Program-made: the position numbers and the translations under genes | The notes under the pieces: generated by a model | What the model saw: only the letters and a program-made list of their open reading frames with translations | Databases searched by the model: none | Told to the model about the DNA's origin: nothing | Source of the DNA: DASXQK01 sp963757155 | GTDB taxonomy: Bacteria > Pseudomonadota > Alphaproteobacteria > Dongiales > Dongiaceae | Length of the DNA stretch: 64,000 nt | Assembly (NCBI GenBank): GCA_963757155.1 | Contig: CAVWQS010000029.1 | Coordinates: forward strand, 1 to 64,000 | Direction: 5' to 3' | Part shown: positions 34,592 to 44,900 of the stretch, one piece after another | How positions within the stretch are numbered: the stretch's first letter is position 1 | Layout of the letters: the number at the start of each line of letters is the position of its first letter

Positions 34592-34601
34592 CCTATCAGG
34601 A

Positions 34602-34686
34602 TGGTGCGGTCGAGAAGACTCGAACTTCCACGGGTTGCCCCACAGCGACCTCAACGCTGCGCGTCTACCAGTTCCGCCACGACCGC
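34602..34686 (-). tRNA. tRNA-Leu (GAG)
   Basis: An 85-base class II tRNA. The acceptor GCGGTCG pairs with CGACCGC, D-arm GTGGCGGAACTGGTAGACGC is typical of tRNA-Leu, anticodon loop is TTGAGGT, a long variable arm follows, and the T loop is GTTCGAGTC with CCA encoded. Confidence 0.94.
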
Positions 34687-34763
34687 ATGCTTGTATTTAA
34701 GCGCCGCCGGGAATACCAAATCGGCCAGCCCCAAGCAAGCAGAAGCGGCAGGCCCTGAAATAC

Positions 34764-35399
34764 ATGGAATGGCGGATCGACGACGCCCCGATCGATTATG
34801 ACGCCGCCCTCGGCGTCATGGACGCCCGGGCCAAGGATATCCGCGCCGGTACCGCGCCGGAGCTGGCCTGGCTCCTGGAGCATCCCCCCCTCTATACGGC
34901 GGGCACCAGCGCCAAGCCGGCCGATCTCCTGGCCCCGGACCGCTTCCCGGTCTACCGGTCCGGCCGCGGCGGCCAATACACCTATCACGGCCCCGGCCAG
35001 CGGGTCGGCTATGTCCTGCTCGACCTGAAGCGCCGGGACCGGGCAGATGTCCGCGCCTATGTCCGCGACCTCGAGGAATGGATCATCGGCACCCTCGCCC
35101 GCTTCAATATCCGCGGCGAACGCCGCCCGGGCCGGATCGGCATCTGGGTCGACCGCGGCGGCGGGCGGGAGGACAAGATCGCCGCCATCGGGGTGCGCAT
35201 CCGGCAATGGGTGACCCTCCACGGCATCGCCATCAACCTCGACCCCGCCCTCGAGCATTTCTCCGGCATCGTGCCCTGCGGGATCGCCGGCGAGGCCCTG
35301 GGTGTCACCTCCCTGCATCAGCTCGGCATCCTCATCTCCATGCCCGAGCTCGACAGCGCGCTGAAGGCCAGCTTCGAGGAAGTGTTCGGGGCAGCTTAG
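34764..35399 (+). CDS. lipB: Octanoyl-ACP:protein octanoyltransferase LipB
   Basis: A 211-residue LipB that moves octanoyl groups from ACP to lipoyl domains, the first step of lipoate synthesis. Motifs are EHPPLYTAGTSA, the RGGQYTYHGPGQRVGYVLLD segment, the catalytic Lys in EDKIAAIGVR and the catalytic Cys in GIVPCGIAGEALGVTSL. The length is typical. Confidence 0.95.
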   Translation: MEWRIDDAPIDYDAALGVMDARAKDIRAGTAPELAWLLEHPPLYTAGTSAKPADLLAPDRFPVYRSGRGGQYTYHGPGQRVGYVLLDLKRRDRADVRAYVRDLEEWIIGTLARFNIRGERRPGRIGIWVDRGGGREDKIAAIGVRIRQWVTLHGIAINLDPALEHFSGIVPCGIAGEALGVTSLHQLGILISMPELDSALKASFEEVFGAA

Positions 35400-35514
35400 A
35401 GCGGCGCGCGCAATCAGCCCGGGCTAGCAATTGCCCGGAGCAGCAATAGATTGTCTCGCCGCGGCCCCATTGGTAACGTGCCCGTCAAGAATCGAGTCCG
35501 AAACGGGAGGCCTG

Positions 35515-36396
35515 ATGGCTGCCGCTGCCCTGAGCGCTGCGGAACGCCGACGACCCTGGCTGCTGCTGTCACCAACCTTGGTGACGCTGAGCCTGCTGAT
35601 GATCGCCCCGATGATCATCATGTTCGTCTACTCCTTCTACACGACGCTGGGCGGCGGGCGCGACAAGCCGGATTTCAACCTGGCCAATTGGATCGAGTTC
35701 TTCACCGATCCCTATTACCACCACTTCATCTGGCAGACGGCGCGGGTCTCCGCCATTACCACGGTGCTCTGCGCCCTCATGGGCTATCCCGCAGCCTACA
35801 GCATCGCCATGACCCGCTTCCGCCACAAATGGATGCTGCTCCTGCTGCTGATCGTCCCCTTCTGGATCAGCTTCATCATCCGCACCTTGTCCTGGATCCA
35901 TATCCTGGGGGAACAGGGCGCCATCAACGCCAGCCTGCGGTGGCTGGGGATCATCAGCGATCCCTTGCCGATGCTCTACAACGAGGGCTCGGTGATCCTG
36001 GGCATGATCCACTTCCTGCTGCCCTATATGATCCTCAACATCTATGTCAGCCTGGAGGGCATCGACCGCAACCTGCTCTCCGCCGCGCGCACCCTGGGCT
36101 GCACCGCCTTCCAATCCTTTCGCGAGGTGACCCTGCCCCTCTCCCTGCCGGGGCTCGGCGCCGGCTCCCTGCTCTGTTTCGTGCTCGCCGCCGGCAGCTA
36201 TGTCACGCCGGCGATCCTGGGCAATCCCCGCGATTATTTCTTCGGCAATCTCATCTACGACGCGACCATGACGGAGCTCAACTGGCCCATGGGCGCCACC
36301 CTCTCGATGGTGCTCTTCATCCTGCTGGGCGCCATCGCGGCGATCTACAGCCGCTACATGGGCCTCAGCCGCATCTACAAGGGGCTCAGTCGATGA
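35515..36396 (+). CDS. ABC transporter permease, polyamine type (PotB-like)
   Basis: A 293-residue inner-membrane permease with six predicted helices. The EAA-type cytoplasmic loop is SAARTLGCTAFQSFREVTLP. Start ATG 35515 is preferred because GGGAGG stands seven bases upstream. It opens a four-gene operon (permease, permease, binding protein, ATPase) of the spermidine/putrescine (PotABCD) family; the ligand may be a polyamine or another compound. Confidence 0.9.
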   Translation: MAAAALSAAERRRPWLLLSPTLVTLSLLMIAPMIIMFVYSFYTTLGGGRDKPDFNLANWIEFFTDPYYHHFIWQTARVSAITTVLCALMGYPAAYSIAMTRFRHKWMLLLLLIVPFWISFIIRTLSWIHILGEQGAINASLRWLGIISDPLPMLYNEGSVILGMIHFLLPYMILNIYVSLEGIDRNLLSAARTLGCTAFQSFREVTLPLSLPGLGAGSLLCFVLAAGSYVTPAILGNPRDYFFGNLIYDATMTELNWPMGATLSMVLFILLGAIAAIYSRYMGLSRIYKGLSR

Positions 36397-36409
36397 GTGG
36401 GTGTGGGCG

Positions 36410-37207
36410 ATGAGCGATGGGGTGATCGGCTGGCGGGTGATCAATTTCGCGAGCGTGCTCGTCTATCTGTTCCTCTTCGCGCCGATCATGGTCACCATGC
36501 TGCTGTCCTTCAACGCCTCCCAGTTCGGCGGCTTTCCCATGACGGGCTTCAGCTTCCACTGGTTCGGCGTGCTGATGAACAACGACATCGTGCTGGCTGC
36601 CGTGCGCCGCTCCCTGATCCTGGGCTCACTGACCGCCACCATCTCGACGGTCCTGGGGATTTTCGCGGCGACCGCCTTGGTGCGCTACGAATTTCCCGGC
36701 AAGGAATTCGTCAATACGCTGATGGTGGCGCCGGTCTTGATCCCGGAGACGGTGCTGGCCGTCGGCCTTCTGCTCTTCATCCGCTGGCTGCATGCGCCAC
36801 GCACCTTCATCGTGCTGCTGATGGGCCATGTCATGCTGTCGCTACCCTATGTCGTGCTGGTGGTGCAGGCGCGCCTGCTCAGCATCAAGCGGGTCTATGA
36901 GGAGGCGGCGCTCAGCCTGGGCGCCAACCGGATCCAGACCTTCTTCGAGATCACCTTTCCGCTGCTCATGCCGGCGGTGCTGGCGGGCGTCCTGCTCGCC
37001 TTCACCATCTCCTTCGACAACGTCACGGCCACGCTGTTCTGGCGTCCGCCAGGGGTGGAGACGCTGCCGACCCAGATCTATGCCATGCTGCGCAATTCGA
37101 TCAGCCCGGAGATCAACGCCCTGGGTACCTTCATGATCGTCATCACGGTGGGTTTGCCGCTGATCGGCGGGGGATTGGCCCGCTATATGGCGCGCAAGCA
37201 GCGTTGA
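36410..37207 (+). CDS. ABC transporter permease, polyamine type (PotC-like)
   Basis: A 265-residue permease with six hydrophobic helices and the loop EEAALSLGANRIQTFFEITF. ATG 36410 lies 13 bases after the previous stop; an in-frame GTG at 36401 would add three residues. It pairs with the PotB-like protein to form the channel. Confidence 0.9.
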   Translation: MSDGVIGWRVINFASVLVYLFLFAPIMVTMLLSFNASQFGGFPMTGFSFHWFGVLMNNDIVLAAVRRSLILGSLTATISTVLGIFAATALVRYEFPGKEFVNTLMVAPVLIPETVLAVGLLLFIRWLHAPRTFIVLLMGHVMLSLPYVVLVVQARLLSIKRVYEEAALSLGANRIQTFFEITFPLLMPAVLAGVLLAFTISFDNVTATLFWRPPGVETLPTQIYAMLRNSISPEINALGTFMIVITVGLPLIGGGLARYMARKQR

Positions 37208-37240
37208 CATCGACAGAACAAGTAACGGGAGGTTACCAAG

Positions 37241-38386
37241 ATGAAGTTGGATATGACGAAGCGGCTCGAGCGGCTGCTCGGCCAGTTCCGGGCCGGCGAG
37301 ATCGATCGCCGCCGCTTTCTGACCCTGACCGCCGCCGCCGCGGCGACGGCCGGCGTCAGCGCCGGCTGGAGCCGCCGGGCGCTGGCGGCCGCGGGGGAGG
37401 TGCGCTTCGACGGTTGGGGCGGTGTCGTGCAGGAAGCACTGCACAACAACGCCTTCGTGCCCTTCACCCAGAAGACCGGTGTCAAGGTCGTCGAAGGAAC
37501 CTTCGGCGACGAGATCGACATCCTGACCAAGGTGAAGGCCGGCAATCCCGGCGATTACAACGTCATCCACAGCTCGGGCGTCGATTGGTACAAGCGCTAT
37601 ATCGATCTCGGCTGGGGCTCGGTGCTGAATGACGGGAATATCCCTAATCTCAAGCTGGTGATGACGGCGCTGATCGACCCCTTCCGCAAGATCACGCCCG
37701 CCGGCCTCTCCGCCGCGCCCTACGACTACGGTACGACCGGCATCGCCTACAACACGAAGTACATCAGCAAGGAGGAGGCCGAGAAGCTCGGCGTGAAGCT
37801 GCTGATCGACCCGCGCTTCAAGGGCAAGATCGGCGCGGTCAATGAGATGCAGACCCGGGTCTGGTACGGCGCGTTGCAGTCGGACCAGAATCCCAACGAC
37901 ATCAAGGATATCGATGCCGTCTGGGCGAAGGCCCGGGAGAGCCGCGAGCTGGTGAAGAAATATTGGGAATCCGGTGCCGAGCTGATGGATCTCCTGAGCA
38001 AGGAGGAGATCATCGTCACCGAGGGTTGGTCGGGACGCATCGCCAAGCTGCAGCAGCAGGGCGCCCCCATCGCCTATATGGATCCTCCCGGCGGCCTCGC
38101 CTGGATGGAGGACATGCTGGTGCTGAAGGGCTCCCCCATGGGCGATTGCGAGCAGCTGCTGAACTTCATGCTCGAGCCGGCCGTGGCCATCGCCGTCGCC
38201 GAGGGGCAGAACTACCCGCCCTCCCTCGACCCGACCAAGGTCCCGCTCTCGGACAAGGTGAAGGCCCTGCCCGCCTTCGACCCCACCGGCACGTTGAAGG
38301 GCCTGACCTTCGCCGATCCGGTCTATTGGGGCTCGAAGTTCGACGAATGGGAGAAGCAGTGGGATCGGATCGCCAAGGGCGCCTGA
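37241..38386 (+). CDS. ABC transporter periplasmic substrate-binding protein (PotD-like)
   Basis: A 381-residue binding protein preceded by GGGAGG. The N-terminus has a twin-arginine-like export signal (DRRRFLTLTAAAAATAGVSA), suggesting export in folded form. The body is typical of the PotD/PotF fold (APYDYGTTGIAYNTK, then IVTEGWSGRIAKLQQQGAPI). The ligand is not defined by sequence. Confidence 0.9.
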   Translation: MKLDMTKRLERLLGQFRAGEIDRRRFLTLTAAAAATAGVSAGWSRRALAAAGEVRFDGWGGVVQEALHNNAFVPFTQKTGVKVVEGTFGDEIDILTKVKAGNPGDYNVIHSSGVDWYKRYIDLGWGSVLNDGNIPNLKLVMTALIDPFRKITPAGLSAAPYDYGTTGIAYNTKYISKEEAEKLGVKLLIDPRFKGKIGAVNEMQTRVWYGALQSDQNPNDIKDIDAVWAKARESRELVKKYWESGAELMDLLSKEEIIVTEGWSGRIAKLQQQGAPIAYMDPPGGLAWMEDMLVLKGSPMGDCEQLLNFMLEPAVAIAVAEGQNYPPSLDPTKVPLSDKVKALPAFDPTGTLKGLTFADPVYWGSKFDEWEKQWDRIAKGA

Positions 38387-38403
38387 TCCAATAGCAAGGG
38401 GAT

Positions 38404-38430
38404 GCGGCGCCGGCTGTCCGCCGGCGCCGC
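38404..38430 (+). promoter_or_regulatory. Strong intergenic hairpin in the ABC operon
   Basis: A perfect 11-pair stem (GCGGCGCCGGC and GCCGGCGCCGC) with a five-base loop lies 17 bases past the binding-protein stop. No clear T run follows, so it is more likely an mRNA 3'-end stabiliser or partial attenuator that keeps the binding protein more abundant than the ATPase. Confidence 0.55.
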
Positions 38431-38471
38431 GGTCTCTTCGGAATCCTTTGTATCCTCTGCCGAGTGACGCG

Positions 38472-39569
38472 ATGAACGCTCCCGAAGCCGCCGTCCAGCT
38501 GAACCGGGTAAGGCTCGGTTACGGCGAGTTCATCGCCGTGAAGGACGTCGATCTCACCATCGAGAAGGGTTCCTTCCTCACCCTCCTCGGCCCCTCCGGC
38601 TGCGGCAAGACCACGCTGCTGCGCGCCATCGCCGGTCTGGTCCACCCCATGTCCGGTGAGATCATCATCAAGGGCCGGCGCGTCAACGAGGTGCCGATCC
38701 ACAAGCGCAATATCGGGCTGGTGTTCCAGAACTACGCCCTGTTTCCCCATAAGAACATCTTCGACAATGTCGGCTTCGGCCTCAAATATCGCCGCATCGA
38801 GCGCAGCGCGATCGCGGAGCGGGTCAAGCGCGCCCTCGATATCGTGCGCCTGCCCGGCGTCGAGCAGAAGCTTCCCTCCGAGCTTTCCGGCGGCCAGCAG
38901 CAGCGCATCGCGCTGGCCCGCGCCATCGTGATCGAGCCCGATGTTCTGCTGCTGGACGAGCCGCTCTCGGCGTTGGACGCCAATCTGCGCGAGGAGATGC
39001 GCATCGAGCTGAAATCCATCCAGCGCGAGCTCGGCATCACCACCGTCTTCGTGACCCACGACCAGGAGGAGGCGCTGGCCCTGTCCGACCGCGTCGTGGT
39101 CATGGACCACGGGGTGGTCGAGCAGACGGGCGCGCCGGAAGAAGTCTACCGCTGGCCTGCGTCGCGCTTCGTCGCCAATTTCCTCGGGCAATCGAACATC
39201 CTGCCGGGCGAGGTGGAGAGCACCGCCGGCGCCGCCGCCATGGTCCGCCTCTCCAATGGTGCGCGCATGAGCGTCGCCCATGGCGCCGGTGCCGCGGCGG
39301 GCCAGAAGGTCTCGGTGGTGGCGCGCGCCCATCGCGTCATCGTCGGCCCACCGGGGGCCGGCGGGGCCAATCGCTTCGCCGGGAAGGTGCAGAGCCTCTC
39401 CTATCTCGGGGGCACTTGCGCCTATTTCATCGAATCCGACGGGCTCCGGTTCCAGGCCATCAACACCATCGACCGGAGCATGTTTCGCGAGGGCGATGCG
39501 GTCAGCCTCACCATCTCGCCGGAGGATTGCGTGCTGCTGGACGAGGCGGGGCGGCGGATCGGAGCCTGA
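38472..39569 (+). CDS. ABC transporter ATP-binding protein (PotA-like)
   Basis: A 365-residue importer ATPase: Walker A GPSGCGKTT, Q loop VFQNYALFPH, signature LSGGQQQRIALARA, Walker B VLLLDEPLSALD and the H loop FVTHDQEEALALSD. A C-terminal TOBE domain follows (residues about 280-360). The start is ATG 38472 (MNAPEAAVQL). Confidence 0.93.
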   Translation: MNAPEAAVQLNRVRLGYGEFIAVKDVDLTIEKGSFLTLLGPSGCGKTTLLRAIAGLVHPMSGEIIIKGRRVNEVPIHKRNIGLVFQNYALFPHKNIFDNVGFGLKYRRIERSAIAERVKRALDIVRLPGVEQKLPSELSGGQQQRIALARAIVIEPDVLLLDEPLSALDANLREEMRIELKSIQRELGITTVFVTHDQEEALALSDRVVVMDHGVVEQTGAPEEVYRWPASRFVANFLGQSNILPGEVESTAGAAAMVRLSNGARMSVAHGAGAAAGQKVSVVARAHRVIVGPPGAGGANRFAGKVQSLSYLGGTCAYFIESDGLRFQAINTIDRSMFREGDAVSLTISPEDCVLLDEAGRRIGA

Positions 39570-39904
39570 AGCCGCCCGCATCGCGGCCCGATTGCCTCAT
39601 GGCCGTTGAAAGCCGTTTCCGCACTCAGGCGATGCGGCTCGCATCCTCTCTTGCCAGTGCGATATTCGCCTCACGCAATCGCAGATAAGAACAAGCCGGT
39701 ACATCCAATTGGATATCAGGTTTTGGACATCCGGCACGAGCGCCGTTGCTACTCCCTCAGGGACTGATCAATACAATCCATCGGCCAGTTGAATACCGCT
39801 CAGCTGGAATGTAAATCTAGCGGCCGCCGGCGCTATTGTTCAGGTTCCTCCAACCGGGCTATCTGACAAAACCCTTGGTCGAATTCCGGAAGCGGATATG
39901 AAGG
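39570..39904. other. Intergenic region without recognised gene
   Basis: This lies between the convergent ends of the ABC operon and the signalling operon. I see no gene and no strong bidirectional terminator in it. It is somewhat more AT-rich than its surroundings. Confidence 0.4.
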
Positions 39905-41605
39905 CTATACACCGAGCGTGCTCACGCGGCGCTGCCGCAGGAAATAGACTTCCGTCCGTCCCTTGCCCTTAAGATCGACCGCCCCGCCTGGTTCGAGGGT
40001 GAAGTCCCCCAGAAGACGGCGATAAACCTCCCCAGAGACATTGACCACGCCGGCGACACCATTCAATTCCATGCAACTCGCCGTGTTAACCGTATCACCC
40101 CAAATGTCGTAGATGAACTTGTGCGTGCCGATGATGCCGGCGACGACGGGACCTACATGCATGCCGATCCGAATCTGCAGCGGTTCGTCGAGTTCCCGGC
40201 TCGCCTGACGCACGGAATCCAGCATTGCCAGGCTCATGTCGGCAACGGCCGCGACATGATTCCCATGGGAGTCGAGCAGGCCCCCGGCGACCATATAGGC
40301 ATCACCGATTGTCTTGATCTTCTCTAGGCCGAATTGAATCGTCAAACGGTCAAAGTCTGTGAACAACAGATTTAGGAGCTCGACCAAACGCGTCGCCGAG
40401 AGACGCGCCGATAGCCTGGTGAAGCCGACGAGGTCGGCAAAAAGAATAGTGGCATCGGGAACGCGATCGGCGATTGCGCTCTCTCCGAGCTGCAAGCGCG
40501 CCACAATCGGTTTTGGAAGAACATTGAGGAGCAGGATCTCAGACTTCTCCTTTTCCATGCGCAGTTCCTGCGTAATGACCCTCTCCCGGTCGCGCAGCCG
40601 CTTGCGCTCGAGACAACTGTTTATGCGGGCACGAAGCAGCACAGGATCGAAGGGCTTCGGCATATAGTCCTCGGCGCCGACCTCGATGCAGCGAACCACA
40701 CTGTCGATCTCGTCGAGGGCAGAAATCATGATCACGGGGAGCTCGCAATGCCGCGGATCGCTCTTCAACCGGCAAAGGACCTCGTAGCCGCTTGTGCGCG
40801 GCATCAGCAAGTCCAACAAAATCAGATCGAAGGTGTCTTCCTCAACAAGTTTCAAGACAGCGTCGCCATCCTCAGCGGTTACGACTTCGTGACCATCGCG
40901 CGTCAAACGCCGAGCGAGCAGGTCACGATTGGATTTGTGATCGTCGACAACGAGTATCCGGCATGGCTCGGTCTGCCTGGCGGCGATGCCTCCGTCTGGT
41001 ACGGGACGGACCATATGTGAAAGTCGATAGAGGAGCGGAGTCGGCGCTCCCGGATCGGCAATCAGTTCCGCATGCGCGAGATCGACGAGAGAATCGATAC
41101 GGGCAAGCAGACGCTTCGCCGCCTCGAGCATATTCCCCAGGTCGCGGACAAAGACTTGAGCATGCGCGGCCAGTGCATCCTCCAGCAGCATCTCGCCATA
41201 GCCCTTTACCGCATTCATCGGCGTTCGCAGGTCGTGGCGTAGTCGGCTGCGGAAAGTCTCGTAATCGCCATCGGCAGCTCGTTGGGCGACGCAGTCAGGG
41301 TCCAGCAATCCCTCGATCAACTGCTGAAGCGTGAGGCCGGCCTGATGAATCCGTCCCAGATCCGGCGCGAAGCGATCGAGGCCATACCGCGGCACTTCCT
41401 CCAAGAGGATCTCCGCAATCCCGACGATCGCACCGACAGGCGCGCTAAAGTCCTGGCGGACATGGGCGAGCAGGGCTCGCTTCAGCCGCTGATCCGAATG
41501 GGACTCGGAGGTGGCACGCATGCTTGCTTCCGTATCCTCCTGCCGGTACCAGACATCGGCAGCTTCAGGTGCTTCGTCGGCCGATTGCCGCCGCCATTTT
41601 TTCAA
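39905..41605 (-). CDS. Receiver-class III cyclase with DHp-like N-terminus
   Basis: Up to 566 residues; ATG 41521 (MRATSESHSD) would avoid a 41-base overlap with the preceding gene and is an equally good start. In the 566-residue numbering, 40-180 hold two histidine-kinase-like helical segments, the second with RHDLRTPMNAVKGYGEMLLE (H124) but no ATPase domain. Residues 215-335 are a receiver (phosphoacceptor D265 in LILLDLLMPR). Residues 380-560 are a class III cyclase with metal Asp D391 and D435, adenine-selecting pair K431 and D500, and N507. The next expected catalytic Arg, in VNTASRME, is Cys511. It is the last gene of the operon; the output would be cAMP if active. Confidence 0.9.
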   Translation of the reverse strand: MKKWRRQSADEAPEAADVWYRQEDTEASMRATSESHSDQRLKRALLAHVRQDFSAPVGAIVGIAEILLEEVPRYGLDRFAPDLGRIHQAGLTLQQLIEGLLDPDCVAQRAADGDYETFRSRLRHDLRTPMNAVKGYGEMLLEDALAAHAQVFVRDLGNMLEAAKRLLARIDSLVDLAHAELIADPGAPTPLLYRLSHMVRPVPDGGIAARQTEPCRILVVDDHKSNRDLLARRLTRDGHEVVTAEDGDAVLKLVEEDTFDLILLDLLMPRTSGYEVLCRLKSDPRHCELPVIMISALDEIDSVVRCIEVGAEDYMPKPFDPVLLRARINSCLERKRLRDRERVITQELRMEKEKSEILLLNVLPKPIVARLQLGESAIADRVPDATILFADLVGFTRLSARLSATRLVELLNLLFTDFDRLTIQFGLEKIKTIGDAYMVAGGLLDSHGNHVAAVADMSLAMLDSVRQASRELDEPLQIRIGMHVGPVVAGIIGTHKFIYDIWGDTVNTASCMELNGVAGVVNVSGEVYRRLLGDFTLEPGGAVDLKGKGRTEVYFLRQRRVSTLGV

Positions 41606-41939
41606 GGAGGCGCGGGAAATCGATTGGCTTGGTGTCGTAATCGTCGCAGCCAGCCTCGAGCGCCCTCTCGCGATCGTCCGACATCGCGTGGGCCGTTAGC
41701 GCGATCACGGGGACGGCCCTGGTTGCCGCCGCCGCCTTTATCTGACGCGTAGCCTCCCAGCCATCGAGGCCAGGTAAACTCATATCCATCAGGATAAGAT
41801 CGGGCTTCTCCGATGCCGCCATCTCGACTGCCTGCTGCCCGTCGAGCGCCATGACGACCTCATAACCCTTGCGAATCAATCGCCGCGACAGCATGTCTCG
41901 GTTCATCTCATTGTCTTCAACCAAGAGGATTTTCGACAT
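41565..41939 (-). CDS. Single-domain response regulator
   Basis: A 124-residue CheY-like receiver: acidic pair in LLVEDNEMNR, phosphoacceptor Asp52 in LILMDMSLPG, Thr in IALTAHAMS and Lys in DTKPID. It has no output domain. It starts 29 bases after the hybrid kinase stop and probably shuttles phosphate between kinase and cyclase. Confidence 0.92.
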   Translation of the reverse strand: MSKILLVEDNEMNRDMLSRRLIRKGYEVVMALDGQQAVEMAASEKPDLILMDMSLPGLDGWEATRQIKAAAATRAVPVIALTAHAMSDDRERALEAGCDDYDTKPIDFPRLLEKMAAAIGRRST

Positions 41940-41968
41940 CCTGTCTCACCCCGCTAGACGATCTCAAA

Positions 41969-44900
41969 TCAACAAGTACGATCCGGATCCGCTGCTACGC
42001 GCCGCCGGACGCATCGTCGAATCGCTTCCGCCAGCTGAACATGAGAGGTCGCCTCCTTGGCCAGGATCTCTTCTGTCCTGCCCGAGAGCGCGCGCTTTTC
42101 TTCAGCCGTCAGCTGTTTTGCCGTCAAGACCACGACGGGAACGTTCCGCAGCGTCGGATGCTCTTGCAAGGCTTCGAGGAAGGCGAACCCGTCCATCTCC
42201 GGCATCATCAGATCGAGTAGAATCAGCGCAGGTGGCGCATGGCCGTCGAGCCAGCGCAAACCCTCCATGCCGTTTGCAGCTTCGGCGGCAGCGAACCCCG
42301 CCCTTTCCAATATGCGACGCGTCGAGTCTCGGGTCGCGGGATCGTCCTCGACGAGCAGAATCGGCCCGGCGCCCGCGCCGGAACAATACCGACGCAGCAT
42401 GGCCGTAAGGCTGGCGCGGTCGACCGGCTTGGTCATGAAATCAGTGGCACCGAGCGAGAAAGCCATGCCCCGATCCATCAGGATCGTCACGATCACGACC
42501 GGGATGTCCCGGAGATCTGGGTCGGACTTGAGGGCTACCAGAACTGCCCAGCCGTCCATTCGGGGCATTAGAATGTCGAGCGTGATTGCCTGAGGGCGGT
42601 GGGCGCGTGCCTGGGCCAAGGCCTCTTCGCCGGTCCGTGCATGAACCACCCGATAACCCTCTTTGCCGAGGGTGATGCTTAGCAGTTCCAGTACCGCTGG
42701 ATCGTCGTCCACGACGAGAATGGGCGGCGCTCCGTTCGAGACATCCGAGACGCGCGTTGGCATGGCCGGTGTCGAGATGACATTGGTCCTATCAGGCAAT
42801 GTAATGATGAACGTCGATCCCTTACCGGGTTCGCTTTCGACACTGATACCACCGCCGAGGACGACGCAGAAATGCTTGGTAATTGCCAGTCCCAGGCCCG
42901 TGCCGCCGAAGCGCTTGGTCGTCGCTGTATCCGCCTGGGTAAAGGCCTGGAACAGCTTTCCCATCTGCGCCTCTGTCATTCCGATGCCGGTATCGGTCAC
43001 CCGGAATCTGACGGCCCCACCGGTCGGGGCAGGCAATCGCGAGATCTCGAGAGTTAGCTTGCCGTTGGCGGTGAATTTACTGCTGTTGCTCAGGAGGTTC
43101 AGCAGGCTCTGTTTGACCTTGGTCAGGTCGGAGCGCATCCAACCGATATCCGAGGGACAGATAATCTCCATCTGATTGTTGTTCTTCGCGACCAGGGGCC
43201 GGATGATGGACTGGACCTCGCCGACCAGAGCAGCGAGGTCGATGTCCTCCAGATAGATATCCATCTTGCCAGCCTCGATCTTCGACAGATCAAGGATATC
43301 ATTGATCACGCTGAGCAGGTGCCGGCCGGCCGCCTCGATCTTTTCGAGATCGAGGGGAAACGCCGCGAGGCCCTGATCCTGCGCCTCTTCCTTTAGGATC
43401 TCGCTGTAGCCGATGATGGCATTGAGCGGCGTGCGAAGTTCGTGGCTCATATTGGCAAGAAAGGCGCTCTTGGTTCGATTGGCCTCGGTTGCCTGATCCC
43501 GGGCGATTTCAAGTCGCGCGACAAGATCGGCGAGCTCGAGCTCTCGATGTTTCAGCGTGCTGATATCCGCCAGGGTGGTAACGATTCCGCCTTCTTGGGT
43601 GCGATGCGCCGCCACCCTCAACCAGGTTCCGTCGGTGAACTGCAACTCCTCCTCGCTCGGCACACTGCGATCAAAAGCGAGCTGACGTGCAATCCAGGTC
43701 GCATTGTCCGGGGCTCCGATCTCCCGCGCACGGCTTTCAGCCAATCCGCGGACCAAGGTCTCGAAATGGGCTCCAATCTTGAACAAATCTGGGATTTTGA
43801 GAAGCTGCTTGCACCGGTCATTGAAGGTGATCAGCCGGTCCTCGCTATCCCATAGCGCGAAGCCATCTGAGATGCTTTCGATCGCATCGCTCAGCCGATT
43901 GCGCGCCAGCTCGATCTGGGCCTGGGCGTGCCTCTGCCGCGTTATGTCCGTGTACATGGCAACGAAGCCCCCGGCCGGCACGGGATTGCGACGGACCTCA
44001 AGGACGGTGCCGTCGGCTAGCACCCGCTCACCCATGTAGGGCTGGTCGAGAGTGGCCTCACGCTTCTGCAGGTGATCATCGGGGCTACCGGGACCAAAGT
44101 CACCGCGCTCGGCCAGGTAGCGGATGAAATCGGCATAGGTCGTCTTGCTGTTCAACAGCTCGCGGGGCAACGCCAGGAGGACACTAAATTGCCTGTTCCA
44201 AGCGACCAGTTTATGCTCGCGGTCGAACATGGTGACGCCTTGGGCCATGTGATCGAAAGTGGCCTGCAGCACTTGGCTCGCCTTTGTCGCCGCGTCCCGC
44301 GCCACTTCGAGACTGGCCATCGCTTGCTCGCGCTCGGTCGCAAGGCGATTGCGCTCGATGAGCCCTTCTCGAAAAAGTGCCAGGGTCCGAGCTATCGCGC
44401 CGAACTCGTGCCGTCCGGCTTCGGGCATCTCGATGTCGGTGCGGCCACTTGTCAGTGCGCCAATCGCATCGCCGATACGGCGCAGCGGCATGACGATGGA
44501 GCGCAGGACGAGGATCGTCAGCGTCAGGGCACAGGCCCCCGCTGTAATGAGGATAACCCATGACATACGAATGGTCCGCGCCGACTCGCGCTGTGCCACA
44601 TCGCTTGCACTGGCCGCTTGGTCTCTCAGCCTGGCGACGAGCTGCGACAACCGCTGGTCAATGGCGAAAATATGGACACGCGCCGCCGCCATCAATGAGT
44701 TGCCAATCACGCGCCGATCGTCGGTATAGGCATTGACCGCATCCAGCGCACGCGTCATCAGTTCGCCGAGTTCGTGCCGAATGACGGCGATCGTCGCCGG
44801 ATCATACGGCTCAAGCACGGTGAGCTGCTCATCCAACATATGCTTTGCTTCGTTGGCTCGTTCCTCCGAAAGGTTGAGCAGGCTGACGGCCAAGTCGGTC

